Shown here one piece after another: positions 29,374 through 38,199 of a DNA stretch of 64,000 nt. Where the stretch lies: assembly GCA_023667225.1 (NCBI GenBank), contig JAMPAN010000003.1:1-64000 (forward strand), read 5' to 3'. The notes below the pieces were generated by a model. That model did no database searches and had not been told where the DNA came from. It worked only from the letters and a program-made list of their open reading frames with translations. A program made the position numbers and the translations under genes. This DNA comes from Oxalobacter formigenes (lineage in GTDB: Bacteria; Pseudomonadota; Gammaproteobacteria; Burkholderiales; Burkholderiaceae_D). Position 1 is the first letter of the stretch. Each line of letters starts with the position of its first letter.

Positions 29374-30524
29374 TGCAGCTCTTTTAATCCGTCAAGCAGC
29401 TTGTCAATCTGTTCTTCATTATGCCCGGCTGAAAGGGAAATCCGCAAGCGTGCGCGCCCTTTTGGCACAGTAGGCGGACGGATAGCCGGAACAAGGATAC
29501 CCCGGCTGGCTAATGCCTGTGCGATTTGCAGGGTTTTTTCATTGCTGCCGGTAATGACGGGCTGGATGGCAGTAGGGGATGGAAGCCATTCCCATCGGGT
29601 TTGTGACAGGCCTGCCTGCAGACGCCTGGACAGTGAAAAAAGCCTGGTTCGCCTGTCTTCACCCTGGCGGATCAGTTCTATGCTTTTAATGAGCGTTGCC
29701 ACAACGACAGGACTGGCAGCGGTAGTAAAGGTATAGGTTCTGGCCCGTTGCAGCAGCCATTCCATGACCTGGGCATTACCGGCGGCAAAAGCACCGCTAA
29801 CGCCGGCTGCCTTGCTGAGTGTTCCCATATAAACCAGGCGGGGCGTTGGCGTTATGCCAAAATGGGCAAGGGTTCCCCGGCCTTCAGGCCCCAGTACGCC
29901 AAAACCATGTGCATCGTCTGCAACAAGCCAGGCATCATGTATTTTTGCCAGGTCCAGAAGAGCGGGCAGGGGAGCGATATCTCCATCCATGCTGAAGACG
30001 GCATCTGTCAGGATCAGTTTTTGTCTTGCACGGCTTTTTTCCATGAGGGAGGCAAGGTGCTCGATATCTGTATGCCGGTAACGGATGTTGTCTGCGCGAG
30101 AAAGCAGGACGGCGTCAATGAGCGAGGCATGGTTCAAACGGTCTGAAAAAACGGCATCGCCCCGTCCAACCAGCGCAGGAACAATGCCTGTATTGGCCAT
30201 GTACCCGGTGCTGAAAAAAAGCGCGCGATCCATCCCGGCAAATTCGGCCAGTGTTTTTTCCAGTATTTCATGCGGACGCATATGACCGGTTACCACATGG
30301 GAACCGCCTGAGCCGACTCCCCATTGATAGGCAGCTTTTGCTGCTGTTTCTGCCAAAAGAGGATGCGCCGCCAGTCCCAGATAGTCGTTGCTGGAAAAGG
30401 TCAGCATTGGAATACCGTCAATTTCTGCCATGACAGTACAGGCAGAACCGACAATCCTGCGGCGGCGCAGGAGATTTTCATTTGCCAGTGTCTGTAATTG
30501 GTGTTGAATGTTGTCGGTAATCAT
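29370..30524 (-). CDS. bioF: 8-amino-7-oxononanoate synthase
   Basis: A PLP enzyme that condenses pimeloyl-ACP with L-alanine. The 384-residue protein contains TFSSNDYLGLAAHP near residue 47, GSGGSHVVTGH near residue 75, the cofactor site VADDAHGFGVLGPEGRG near residue 200, and the PLP lysine in TLSKAAGVSG near residue 236. I start at ATG 30524, four bases after the NRDE stop; a 448-residue upstream extension is open but overlaps that gene and lacks conservation. bioA, bioD and bioB are not in the window. Confidence 0.94.
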   Translation of the reverse strand: MITDNIQHQLQTLANENLLRRRRIVGSACTVMAEIDGIPMLTFSSNDYLGLAAHPLLAETAAKAAYQWGVGSGGSHVVTGHMRPHEILEKTLAEFAGMDRALFFSTGYMANTGIVPALVGRGDAVFSDRLNHASLIDAVLLSRADNIRYRHTDIEHLASLMEKSRARQKLILTDAVFSMDGDIAPLPALLDLAKIHDAWLVADDAHGFGVLGPEGRGTLAHFGITPTPRLVYMGTLSKAAGVSGAFAAGNAQVMEWLLQRARTYTFTTAASPVVVATLIKSIELIRQGEDRRTRLFSLSRRLQAGLSQTRWEWLPSPTAIQPVITGSNEKTLQIAQALASRGILVPAIRPPTVPKGRARLRISLSAGHNEEQIDKLLDGLKELQ

Positions 30525-30528
30525 GGGG

Positions 30529-31263
30529 TCAGCATATGACACGTTCATGCAAAAGAGGGGGGCGGTTGTCGTACAGCTGTACCAGCGTTGAGGCGCGTGT
30601 ACCGTATTCCGGAGTGATGACGCAGACCGGTGAGAGTACTTTTTCTTTTTCCATGCCAATGCCTGTTTCCGGTAGATGCGTTTCAGGCGCCGGCGTGGTA
30701 TCAGACAACATTTCAAAATAAGCTTCGGTTGGGGCGTTTTGTCCTAACAGGCTGGCGAATTGTGCCCGGGCACGAATGACTTTGGGCCATGGATCGTCCA
30801 GCAAGGCGTTGGAAAGGCCGTAAATGCCGGGGGGAAGCGGTTTGCCGTTGATTGCACGGCCATAGCCGCAGTTGGAAAACCAGATGAGCGTATCTTTGTT
30901 GCCGACAAGCAGATTAAAACCATTGTACTGATGGGCTTTTTTTCTGATGTTCAGGATATATTCCTGTGGGGTGAGTTCAGACGCAAGATAATCGCTGACC
31001 AGCTTGCCCCGTGAAGTGTCCCGTGGTTTCATAAAGCAGGGAGCACGTACATTGGTGACGGCAGCAAAACGACCGCCGCAGCTTTCTTTTCGCACACCCA
31101 TCCAGGTGCCGCCTCCTTCAAGATCACGACCGGCATAGATATCTGGAAAATCCTGCCACCAATGTGCAGATTCCGTCCGGCGGGCATAAAATTCATCTCG
31201 GTTGGCAGCAGCAATCAGCGGAACGGCAGGAACAAGCTGCCAGGCAAAAACAATCAGACACAT
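30529..31263 (-). CDS. NRDE (TANGO2-like) family protein
   Basis: A 244-residue protein of the NRDE family, named for its AANRDEFYARRT segment near residue 19. MCLIVFAW at the start, GGTWMGV near residue 51, FAAVTNVRAP near residue 67 and GIYGLSNALLDDPWPKV near residue 143 follow the family pattern. The Cys2 start suggests an N-terminal nucleophile hydrolase fold, but a catalytic role is unproven; eukaryotic TANGO2 relates to haem or lipid handling. It precedes bioF by four bases and is probably the first gene of the transcript. Confidence 0.92.
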   Translation of the reverse strand: MCLIVFAWQLVPAVPLIAAANRDEFYARRTESAHWWQDFPDIYAGRDLEGGGTWMGVRKESCGGRFAAVTNVRAPCFMKPRDTSRGKLVSDYLASELTPQEYILNIRKKAHQYNGFNLLVGNKDTLIWFSNCGYGRAINGKPLPPGIYGLSNALLDDPWPKVIRARAQFASLLGQNAPTEAYFEMLSDTTPAPETHLPETGIGMEKEKVLSPVCVITPEYGTRASTLVQLYDNRPPLLHERVIC

Positions 31264-31528
31264 GACGGCATGATTTTCAGGTGGGGCATTTTGCAGGTTA
31301 AACGTTTTTCCGGTGCGAAATTCTGCCAGACAAGTGTTTTTGGAGGGTAGCGATGTGAGGAATCAGCATGTCTTTTTTCTGCCAGGCTGCACTTGGGCGG
31401 TAAAAAGAGATTTCCGCCGGCAATAATCCGGTTTTTCATGAGAAAATACTCCTCTTTCCTGCTGTACTGACCAATAAAAACCTGTCTATTATAAAGAGGA
31501 TAGCGATTTTTTGCCGGGCGATTGTTTT

Positions 31529-32524
31529 ATGACTGTTTTCAAACGTGTTTTTTTGTTTGTTGTCCTTGTGCTGATTCTCGCTATGTCGGGATTTGCCTGG
31601 TGGGCGAATTCTGCTGTTTCTGACACAGATAAACCGATTCCTTTTGATATCCGCCCAGGTGGACTTAATTATGTTGTTGACCAGCTGCATGTTCAGGGTG
31701 TTGCAATAAACGGCAGTTTGTTTCGGATTCTGGCACGGCTAACAGGCAATGCGGCCAGGCTCAGGGCGGGAAGCTATGAACTCAAGCCGGGGGAAACGCC
31801 GTCTGACCTGATGGAGAAGCTGGCAAAAGGACTGGTTTCCTATGAGTCGGTGACGATTGTGGAGGGCTGGACGTTCAGGCAGATGCGTGAAGCTTTGGCA
31901 GCACATCCCAAGCTTAAGCATGATACGTGTCATCTGACAGAGCGTGAACTGATTGAGCAGCTTAAGATTACCTGGGGGGCAGCAGAAGGGCTTTTTTTTC
32001 CGGATACCTATTTTTTTAACCGGGGAGCCAGCGATATGCAGATTTATCGCAAGGCACACGAGCAGCTGATGAAACGGTTATATGCCTATTGGGAAGAAAG
32101 GGATGCTTCACTGCCGTACAAGACGCCTTATGAAGCCCTTGTGATGGCTTCCATTGTAGAAAAGGAAACCGGTCATCCGGAAGACCGGGCGAAAATTGCC
32201 GGTGTTTTTACCAATCGCCTGAAAGCCGGAATGCGGTTGCAGACAGATCCGACTGTTATTTACGGTATGGGAGATAAATACAAGGGAGTGATTTACCGCT
32301 CCAGTCTGATGACTGATACGCCGTATAATACTTATACCCGTTTTGGTTTGCCGCCTACTCCGATAGCGCTGGTTGGCGATGCCGCGCTTAAGGCTACGTT
32401 TTTTCCGGATAAAACCGATGCGCTTTATTTTGTTTCCCGGGCAGACGGAACCGGGAAAAGCGAGTTTTCCACCAATCTGACCGACCATAACAGGGCGGTT
32501 GAAAAATATTTGCGGAATAAATGA
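31529..32524 (+). CDS. mltG: Endolytic murein transglycosylase
   Basis: A membrane-anchored lytic transglycosylase that cuts nascent glycan strands and sets their length. The 331-residue protein has one N-terminal TM segment ([19 protein letters not shown]), a LysM-like region ([21 protein letters not shown] near residue 78), and the YceG domain with [15 protein letters not shown] near residue 150, the catalytic Glu in [14 protein letters not shown] near residue 210, and [13 protein letters not shown] chose ATG 31529 over a TTG 18 bases earlier. The stop overlaps tmk (ATGA). Confidence 0.94.
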   Translation: MTVFKRVFLFVVLVLILAMSGFAWWANSAVSDTDKPIPFDIRPGGLNYVVDQLHVQGVAINGSLFRILARLTGNAARLRAGSYELKPGETPSDLMEKLAKGLVSYESVTIVEGWTFRQMREALAAHPKLKHDTCHLTERELIEQLKITWGAAEGLFFPDTYFFNRGASDMQIYRKAHEQLMKRLYAYWEERDASLPYKTPYEALVMASIVEKETGHPEDRAKIAGVFTNRLKAGMRLQTDPTVIYGMGDKYKGVIYRSSLMTDTPYNTYTRFGLPPTPIALVGDAALKATFFPDKTDALYFVSRADGTGKSEFSTNLTDHNRAVEKYLRNK

Positions 32525-33153
32525 AAACGGATAATCAGTGCCGGACAAGAGGGCGTTTTATTACTTTCGAGGGAATTGACGGAGCAGGAAAATCTACCCA
32601 TATTGAATTTGTTGCCCGCCTTGTGAGGGAAAGAGGAAAAGAAGCTGTCATAACCCGTGAACCTGGCGGCACAGCTTTGGGCGAACAGTTGCGGATGCTT
32701 TTGCTGCACGAGGAAATGCATGCTGAAACAGAGGCGCTTCTGATGTTTGCGGCGAGGAGGGAGCATATCCGGCAAGTGATTGAACCGGCACTGGATCGCG
32801 GTGCCTGGGTTATTTCGGATCGTTTTACCGATGCCAGTTTTGCTTATCAGGGCGGCGGACGTGAATTGCCGGTGCAAAAACTTGAGCGGCTTGAAGAATG
32901 GGTGCATCCGAATCTTCAGCCTGATATTACTTTTCTTTTCGATATACCGCTTGATGTTGCCAGTGCCCGCCGTCTTGGGGACGCACGGGTTAGTGACAGG
33001 TTTGAAAGAGAACAGACGGTATTTTTCAGCAGGGTACGTGCTGCCTACCTTGAACGGGCAGCATTGTTTCCGGAGCGTTTCCGTGTAATAGACAGTACCC
33101 GGTCTATTCCGGAAATACAGGAATGTTTGCAGGAAAAATTATCTTTTCTATAG
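32521..33153 (+). CDS. tmk: Thymidylate kinase
   Basis: It phosphorylates dTMP to dTDP. The 210-residue protein has the P-loop GIDGAGKST at residues 18-26, [14 protein letters not shown] near residue 41 (DRX/EPGGT substrate loop), [16 protein letters not shown] near residue 100, and a lid region with [12 protein letters not shown] near residue 150. An eleven-residue N-terminal extension precedes the core. It is coupled to mltG by ATGA and followed by holB, the standard order. Confidence 0.96.
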   Translation: MKTDNQCRTRGRFITFEGIDGAGKSTHIEFVARLVRERGKEAVITREPGGTALGEQLRMLLLHEEMHAETEALLMFAARREHIRQVIEPALDRGAWVISDRFTDASFAYQGGGRELPVQKLERLEEWVHPNLQPDITFLFDIPLDVASARRLGDARVSDRFEREQTVFFSRVRAAYLERAALFPERFRVIDSTRSIPEIQECLQEKLSFL

Positions 33154-33174
33154 CCGGATAATGAACGCTGTTTT

Positions 33175-34242
33175 ATGATGGATTCTTTTCCTTCTTCTGT
33201 TTTTCCCTGGCATATCCCGGTTTGGGAACAACTGGTAAGCTGCTGGGATAACCTGCCCCATGCCCTCCTTCTGCATGGTATGGCAGGAACCGGAAAATGG
33301 GCGTTTGCAGAACATTTGGCCAAATCATTATTATGCGAAAACCGCAAGTCGGACAGGCATGCCTGTTCTTCGTGTCCGGCATGCGGCTGGTTTGACCAGT
33401 ATGCCCACCCGGATTATCGCCGTATTCTTCCGCCTGCTCTTGATGCAGACAGGGAAAATGATGCAGAAAAAATGGCGGAGGAAGGAGATGAAAAATCATC
33501 ATCCCGCACAGGCAGCGCTCCATCACGGCGCATTGGTATTGACCAGATTCGCGAACTGTGGGAGATGCTTTCGCTTTCCACACATCGTGGCGGCTTAAAA
33601 CCTGTTTGCTTGTGGCCTGCAGAGGCGTTGACTGCCGAGTCGGCAAATGCCTTGCTGAAAATGCTGGAAGAACCTCCGCAAGGTACGGTTTTTATCCTGG
33701 TTGCCAACAGTCTCCAGGCGTTGCTTCCTACTATTTTGTCGCGTTGCCGGAAAATAGCCATGCCGATGCCGGAAACTGATGAAGCCTTGGCCTGGCTGAA
33801 AGAGCAGGGGGTGGATGATGCGCAGACCTGGCTGGCTGGTCAAGGCGGCGCTCCGCTTGCCGCACTTGACGAGGCGCAAAGCGGAAGCCATGAGGAAAGG
33901 GATGCTTTTCTTGCCGCTTTGGCCAGACCTGGTGTGGAGACAGCTTTGCAAACGGCAGAAAAGTTGCAACGTGTTCTTCCCCGACAAATTATTGCCTGGC
34001 TGCAACGCTGGCTATATGATTTGTTTGCTCTGCGCATGAGCGGCCGCCAGCGCTATTTTCCATATTACAGGCAAATTCTTGAAGAGCAGGCTGCCAGCCT
34101 GAATCTGGATGAATTGCTTCGCCTGATGAGGAAAACTGCACAAAGAAACCGGATTGCAGAACATCCGCTTGTTTTGCGTCTTCTGATTGAGGATATGTTG
34201 CTTGAATACACACGCCTTTTTCCTGAAAAAGGCTGCCGGTAG
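33175..34242 (+). CDS. holB: DNA polymerase III subunit delta'
   Basis: It is part of the clamp loader. The 355-residue protein has a P-loop GMAGTGK at residues 35-41, whose position after Lys is Trp rather than Ser/Thr, as in many delta' subunits that do not hydrolyse ATP. A zinc module follows, CxSCPACGWFDQYAHPD near residue 63, and the SRC motif LSRCRKIAMP near residue 186. A Lys/Glu/Ser-rich insertion at about residues 88-118 (ENDAEKMAEEGDEK) lengthens the region before the sensor. In relatives a PilZ gene often lies between holB and tatD; here it is missing. Confidence 0.92.
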   Translation: MMDSFPSSVFPWHIPVWEQLVSCWDNLPHALLLHGMAGTGKWAFAEHLAKSLLCENRKSDRHACSSCPACGWFDQYAHPDYRRILPPALDADRENDAEKMAEEGDEKSSSRTGSAPSRRIGIDQIRELWEMLSLSTHRGGLKPVCLWPAEALTAESANALLKMLEEPPQGTVFILVANSLQALLPTILSRCRKIAMPMPETDEALAWLKEQGVDDAQTWLAGQGGAPLAALDEAQSGSHEERDAFLAALARPGVETALQTAEKLQRVLPRQIIAWLQRWLYDLFALRMSGRQRYFPYYRQILEEQAASLNLDELLRLMRKTAQRNRIAEHPLVLRLLIEDMLLEYTRLFPEKGCR

Positions 34243-34304
34243 GCACGGCAGGGTGATGTCCATTACAATGCTGCCTGCATTTTTCTTTCATTTGCGAGAT
34301 TGCC

Positions 34305-35105
34305 ATGTACGTTGATTCTCACTGCCATATTCATTTTCCGGCTTTGTCACGCCGGCTTGCCGATGTGCTTTCCAGGATGGAAAAGAATGGTGTATCCCAC
34401 GCGCTGGTTGTTTCCATCAGCCTGGACGATATTCCGGATGTGTTGCAGCTTACCGGGCAGTATGAACATCTTTATGCTGCAGTTGGCGTACATCCTGCCA
34501 GCAAAAAAAGCCGTCAACCGGATGTTAAAACATTGGTGGAATATGCACAGCATCCCAATGTGGTGGCTATTGGGGAAACCGGGCTGGATTATCACCATGT
34601 CAAAGGCGACAGGGAATGGCAGTTTGAACGGTTTCGCATCCAGATACGGGCTTCAAGAGAGTGTGGAAAGCCCTTGGTCATCCATGCACGCGAGGCGGCT
34701 GATGATGTGATCCGCATCCTGAAAGAGGAAGGGGCAGGTACGGATGCCGGCGGTTTTGGCGGGGTTATGCACTGTTTTAATGAAACTCTGCCGGTTGCCA
34801 GAGCAGCAATGGATATGGGATTTTATATTTCCTTTTCAGGCGTTATTACCTACCCGAATGCCAGGGAACTCCAGCATGTGGCGCGCCTGATACCACTGGA
34901 TCGCCTCCTGATTGAAACAGATTCACCTTATCTGGCTCCTCAGTCCATTCGTGGCAAACAGAATGAACCATCCTATGTGACGGAAGTAGCGGCGCAGCTC
35001 GCGAAAATAAAAGGCGTGTCTGCCGCTCGCATTGCCGAGGCCAGCTCACATAACTTTTTCCGTCTGTTTGGCCTTTTGGAACAGGCAAATTCACAAACAG
35101 TATGA
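34305..35105 (+). CDS. tatD: TatD-family metal-dependent hydrolase
   Basis: A 266-residue TIM-barrel nuclease or hydrolase of the TatD family. Metal ligands are visible: DSHCHIHF near residue 4, GETGLDYHH near residue 92, VIHAREAAD near residue 128, GVMHCFNET near residue 155 and ETDSPYLAPQ near residue 205. Members act as 3'-5' DNA exonucleases or in DNA repair; the exact role here is inferred. It follows holB by about 60 bases on the same strand. A second paralogue lies at 42264-43070. Confidence 0.93.
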   Translation: MYVDSHCHIHFPALSRRLADVLSRMEKNGVSHALVVSISLDDIPDVLQLTGQYEHLYAAVGVHPASKKSRQPDVKTLVEYAQHPNVVAIGETGLDYHHVKGDREWQFERFRIQIRASRECGKPLVIHAREAADDVIRILKEEGAGTDAGGFGGVMHCFNETLPVARAAMDMGFYISFSGVITYPNARELQHVARLIPLDRLLIETDSPYLAPQSIRGKQNEPSYVTEVAAQLAKIKGVSAARIAEASSHNFFRLFGLLEQANSQTV

Positions 35106-35172
35106 CAATGTGCCTGGCATTTTATTACAAAACTATATGAAAACGGGTTCTTTATAATAAAAGATTAGAGAC

Positions 35173-35186
35173 TTGACGTAAGTCAA
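35173..35186. promoter_or_regulatory. FNR/ANR-like palindrome
   Basis: TTGACGTAAGTCAA is a perfect inverted repeat (TTGAC, four bases, GTCAA). It matches the FNR/CRP-family consensus TTGATnnnnATCAA in eight of ten fixed positions, with the two changes symmetrical. The nearest downstream gene is the 24-residue peptide at 35356; the centre lies about 95 bases before the start site I predict for it. Oxygen- or nitric-oxide-responsive control is inference. Confidence 0.5.
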
Positions 35187-35263
35187 TGTTTATTTTCTGT
35201 TAAAGCCACTACCGAAGTTGTTTTTACACTTAAACCCTTCCGGCAGGGAAAGAAAAACGGGCA

Positions 35264-35332
35264 TACAATAAATATAACCGTATGCACCTAGCGGTTGGCT
35301 TCCGAAAAGGAAGCGTTATTTAAAGGGTGCAT
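35264..35332 (+). promoter_or_regulatory. -10 element and predicted pseudoknot leader RNA
   Basis: TACAAT at 35264-35269 is a good -10, placing transcription start near 35276. The RNA from there can fold as an H-type pseudoknot: AACCG (35276-35280) pairs with CGGTT (35292-35296). The seven loop bases ATGCACC (35282-35288) pair with GGTGCAT (35326-35332). A separate hairpin GCTTCC/GGAAGC (35298-35314) with a GAAAA loop is inserted. The knot ends about ten bases before an AAGGA ribosome-binding site, so it could gate translation. I do not recognise a known riboswitch class. No good -35 is seen. Confidence 0.5.
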
Positions 35333-35355
35333 TTTAGCTACTAAGGATTGATATC

Positions 35356-35430
35356 ATGAGCAAGTCCAATATCATTGGCGCAGTTGTTGTTCTGGTTGCT
35401 GCCGTTTGTGTTGCATTCGCCATTATGTAA
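35356..35430 (+). CDS. 24-residue hydrophobic small protein
   Basis: The ORF reads MSKSNIIGAVVVLVAAVCVA then FAIM and stops. It is a single transmembrane helix with a short basic N-terminus, so it probably sits in the inner membrane with its N-terminus inside. AAGGA lies eight bases before the ATG, and a strong terminator follows 25 bases after the stop. The ORF is thus a self-contained transcription unit between tatD and the ankyrin gene. It could be a subunit-type micropeptide of a membrane complex. I know no family for it. Its independent promoter, leader and terminator make a chance ORF unlikely. Confidence 0.6.
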   Translation: MSKSNIIGAVVVLVAAVCVAFAIM

Positions 35431-35455
35431 TGCGCTTTTTTCCGGATTCACCGGG

Positions 35456-35490
35456 AAGGGAGATTGTTTTGCAATCTCCCTTGTTTGTTT
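35456..35490 (+). terminator. Rho-independent terminator of the small-peptide unit
   Basis: AAGGGAGATTG pairs fully with CAATCTCCCTT around a five-base loop, followed by a T-rich tail TTGTTTGTTTT. It ends the transcript carrying the 24-residue ORF. Confidence 0.88.
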
Positions 35491-35770
35491 TATTAGCGTT
35501 GTGTTGATGAAATTTTTCTTTCGTTATTGCGATATCCTTATTGCTCCTTTTTGGATATGGCTGTTTATGTTCGGAAGGCCGTTATAACAGTTATCTGTTT
35601 CTATTTCTGCTATTTTTTTTGTTACGTGACATTTCCCAGTCTGTTTTTCCGGTTTTCATTTTTTTGGGAATGTTGGATGTGCAGGTTGTTTTCTCATGTA
35701 CAATACTCTCCTATATTAGGGTCGTTTCTGACAATCTGATTGATTTCAATTCATTACAAGGTCAAGATAC

Positions 35771-36469
35771 ATGAATACCGCTACTCCTTTTTTTGCCGCA
35801 AAGCGGACTTGTCTGGCATTTATTTTGTTGGTTGCCGGCTTTTTTATGGTTTTCGGGGTTCATGCTGACAATAAGGATGATTTTTTCAGGGCGGTTGAAA
35901 TGAATCGTCCTGATCAGGTTGCGAACCTGTTGAAGGAAGGGATTGATCCCAACATTGCCGAACCTCATAAAGGCAATACAGGATTGATTATTGCCATGCA
36001 TGAGGGAGCAATGGAGGTATTTGACCTACTGATTAATACGCCGGGAATTGATCTGAACAAGCAGTCCTCAAATGGCAATACGGCACTTATGTTGGCAGCC
36101 TGGAAATCCAATGTGCCCGCTGTCAGGATGTTACTGGAGAAAGGCGCCCGGGTTAACCAGCCTGGCTGGACAGCATTGCATTACGCAGCGGCTGTGGGTA
36201 ATGAAGAGATTGTTGCCATGCTGTTGGCAAAGAAAGCGGTGGTAGACTCGCTTGCGCCCAACAAGACAACGCCTCTTATGATGGCGGCGAGGAGCGGCCA
36301 TACCGGTACAGTCAAGTTGCTTTTGGATCATGGCGCGGATGTGCGGCTCAGGAATGAGTGGAAGATGAGCGCTATTGATTTTGCGCGCGATGGTGACTTT
36401 ACACGCCTGGAAGAGGGTTTGCAAAGCCGTCTTGACAAGATAGAGGCAAAGGCCGGTAAAAAGCAGTAA
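35771..36469 (+). CDS. Exported ankyrin-repeat protein
   Basis: A 232-residue protein with a signal peptide (LAFILLVAGFFMVFGVHA, likely cleaved after VHA), then about five ankyrin repeats from residue 38 to 215. Clear units include GNTGLIIAMHEGAMEVFDLL, GNTALMLAAWKSNVPAVRML, GWTALHYAAAVGNEEIVAML and TTPLMMAARSGHTGTVKLLL. Ankyrin repeats bind other proteins; in the periplasm of proteobacteria such small proteins occur next to catalase or are linked to envelope stress, but here no partner adjoins. It is followed by a strong terminator and then convergent nadB. Confidence 0.9.
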   Translation: MNTATPFFAAKRTCLAFILLVAGFFMVFGVHADNKDDFFRAVEMNRPDQVANLLKEGIDPNIAEPHKGNTGLIIAMHEGAMEVFDLLINTPGIDLNKQSSNGNTALMLAAWKSNVPAVRMLLEKGARVNQPGWTALHYAAAVGNEEIVAMLLAKKAVVDSLAPNKTTPLMMAARSGHTGTVKLLLDHGADVRLRNEWKMSAIDFARDGDFTRLEEGLQSRLDKIEAKAGKKQ

Positions 36470-36471
36470 AG

Positions 36472-36511
36472 CGGTTAAAGGCAGATAGTTTGCCTTTAAC
36501 CGGCAGTTTTT
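36472..36511 (+). terminator. Rho-independent terminator after the ankyrin gene
   Basis: CGGTTAAAGGCA pairs with TGCCTTTAACCG across a seven-base loop, followed by GCAGTTTTT. It starts a few bases after the ankyrin stop and lies just before the end of the convergent nadB, so it may separate both units. Confidence 0.88.
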
Positions 36512-36519
36512 GCAAAAAG

Positions 36520-38151
36520 TCAGGTTTGCCAGTTCAGCAGAGAGCGACGCCGTTTTTGCGGGGTCAGGATACTAGGGTAAGCCTTGGGGTGAGTTTGCGG
36601 AAAATCCGGATTGTAGTGCAAGCCGCGGCTTTCATTACGCGAGAGGGCGCTTTCCACAATAAGGGCGGCTACTTCTACTAGGTTTCTTAGTTCCAGCAGG
36701 TTATTGGATACGATAAAATTGGCGTAATATTCGTCAATTTCTTCCCTTAAGAGCTGGATGCGGTGCTGGGCGCGCTCCAGGCGTTTTGTTGTACGAACTA
36801 TACCGACATAGTCCCACATAAAGCGGCGAAGCTCATCCCAATTGTGTGAGATAACAACTTCTTCATTCGGGTTGGATACCTGGCTTTCATCCCATGCCGG
36901 AATTTCAGCCAAGGGGACATTTTTCTGCATAACGATATCTGCTGCTGCCATTTTGCCCAGAACCAGGCATTCCAGCAATGAGTTGCTGGCGAGCCGGTTG
37001 GCCCCGTGCAGGCCTGTGCAGGCAACTTCGCCTACGGCATATAATCCGCCGATATCAGTTTTTCCGCTTGTGTCTGTAATAATACCACCGCATGTGTAGT
37101 GCGCGGCGGGAACGACCGGAATCGGCTGGCGGGTGATGTCGATACCCAGTTCCATACAGCGGGCGAAAATGGTCGGAAAATGGTTTTTCAAAAAGGCTGC
37201 ATCCTGATGTGTAATATCCAGGTTGACATGGTCCAGGCCGCGTTTCTTCATTTCGAAATCGATGGCTTTTGCCACAATATCCCGTGATGCCAATTCACCC
37301 CGGGAATCATGCCATTCCATGAAACGTTTTCCGGCATCCTGACCTGCTTCCGCGGGGAGTTTAAGCTGGCCGCCTTCACCACGCACGGCTTCGGATATCA
37401 GGAAGGACTTTGCCCAGGGATGGTAAAGACAGGTAGGATGGAACTGGATGAATTCCATATTGCCGACACGGCATCCGGCCCGCCATGCCATAGCAATGCC
37501 GTCTCCGCTTGCGGTGTCCGGGTTGGTTGTATAGAGATAGACTTTTCCGGCACCCCCTGTAGCCAATACGGTATGCCGTGCCGAAAAGGTGCGGACTTTC
37601 CCTGCCTTTTCATCCAGTACATAAAGGCCGTGGCAACGAATGGGGTGATGCGTTTCCGGGTTGAGGCGGTCTGAAGTAACCAGGTCAATAGCGCAATGAT
37701 TTTCAAAGATGCTGATATGATGGCTGGCGCGGATTTTCTGTTCAAGGGTTTCCTGTACAGCGTGGCCGGTTGCATCAGCGGCATGGATGATGCGTCTTTC
37801 GCTGTGCCCGCCTTCACGGGTCAGGTGAAATCGGGCAGACGAATTTTCATCACGGGAAAAGGGTACCCCCATGTTGATGAGCCAGTTAATGGCATCCGCT
37901 CCGTTTTCCACGATGAAGCGGGTTACGCTTTCTTCACATAGCCCGGCGCCGGCACGCATGGTATCAGTAACGTGTTGTTTGATGGAATCCAACGGATTCA
38001 GTACGGCAGCTATTCCGCCTTGCGCGTAATTACTTGCGCTTTCGTCCAGAGTCCGTTTGCAGATAAGCGCAATTTTGTATGAGGCGGGAAGGCGGAGCGC
38101 TACCGAAAGGCCAGCCAAACCGCTGCCTACAATGACCACATCAAAGTTCAT
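36520..38151 (-). CDS. nadB: L-aspartate oxidase
   Basis: A flavoenzyme that oxidises L-aspartate to iminoaspartate, the substrate of NadA. The 543-residue protein has the FAD dinucleotide motif VVIVGSGLAGLSVAL at residues 5-19, NYAQGGIAAV near residue 42, the substrate block REGGHSERRIIHAADATG near residue 112, HPTCLYHP near residue 245, and HYTCGGIITDTSGKTDIGGL near residue 352. Its C-terminal helical domain ends in a basic tail. It lies apart from nadA-nadC at 13287-15349 but in the same window, so de novo NAD synthesis is complete here apart from later steps. Confidence 0.96.
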   Translation of the reverse strand: MNFDVVIVGSGLAGLSVALRLPASYKIALICKRTLDESASNYAQGGIAAVLNPLDSIKQHVTDTMRAGAGLCEESVTRFIVENGADAINWLINMGVPFSRDENSSARFHLTREGGHSERRIIHAADATGHAVQETLEQKIRASHHISIFENHCAIDLVTSDRLNPETHHPIRCHGLYVLDEKAGKVRTFSARHTVLATGGAGKVYLYTTNPDTASGDGIAMAWRAGCRVGNMEFIQFHPTCLYHPWAKSFLISEAVRGEGGQLKLPAEAGQDAGKRFMEWHDSRGELASRDIVAKAIDFEMKKRGLDHVNLDITHQDAAFLKNHFPTIFARCMELGIDITRQPIPVVPAAHYTCGGIITDTSGKTDIGGLYAVGEVACTGLHGANRLASNSLLECLVLGKMAAADIVMQKNVPLAEIPAWDESQVSNPNEEVVISHNWDELRRFMWDYVGIVRTTKRLERAQHRIQLLREEIDEYYANFIVSNNLLELRNLVEVAALIVESALSRNESRGLHYNPDFPQTHPKAYPSILTPQKRRRSLLNWQT

Positions 38152-38199
38152 GATGTTTTTACCTGCTCAAAGAATGAAAATGTCCTTAATATATGCTAT

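Noticed and set aside
35507-35587. 26-codon hydrophobic ORF after the small-peptide terminator
   Set aside because: It has no ribosome-binding site, lies after a terminator, and T-rich DNA gives such frames by chance.
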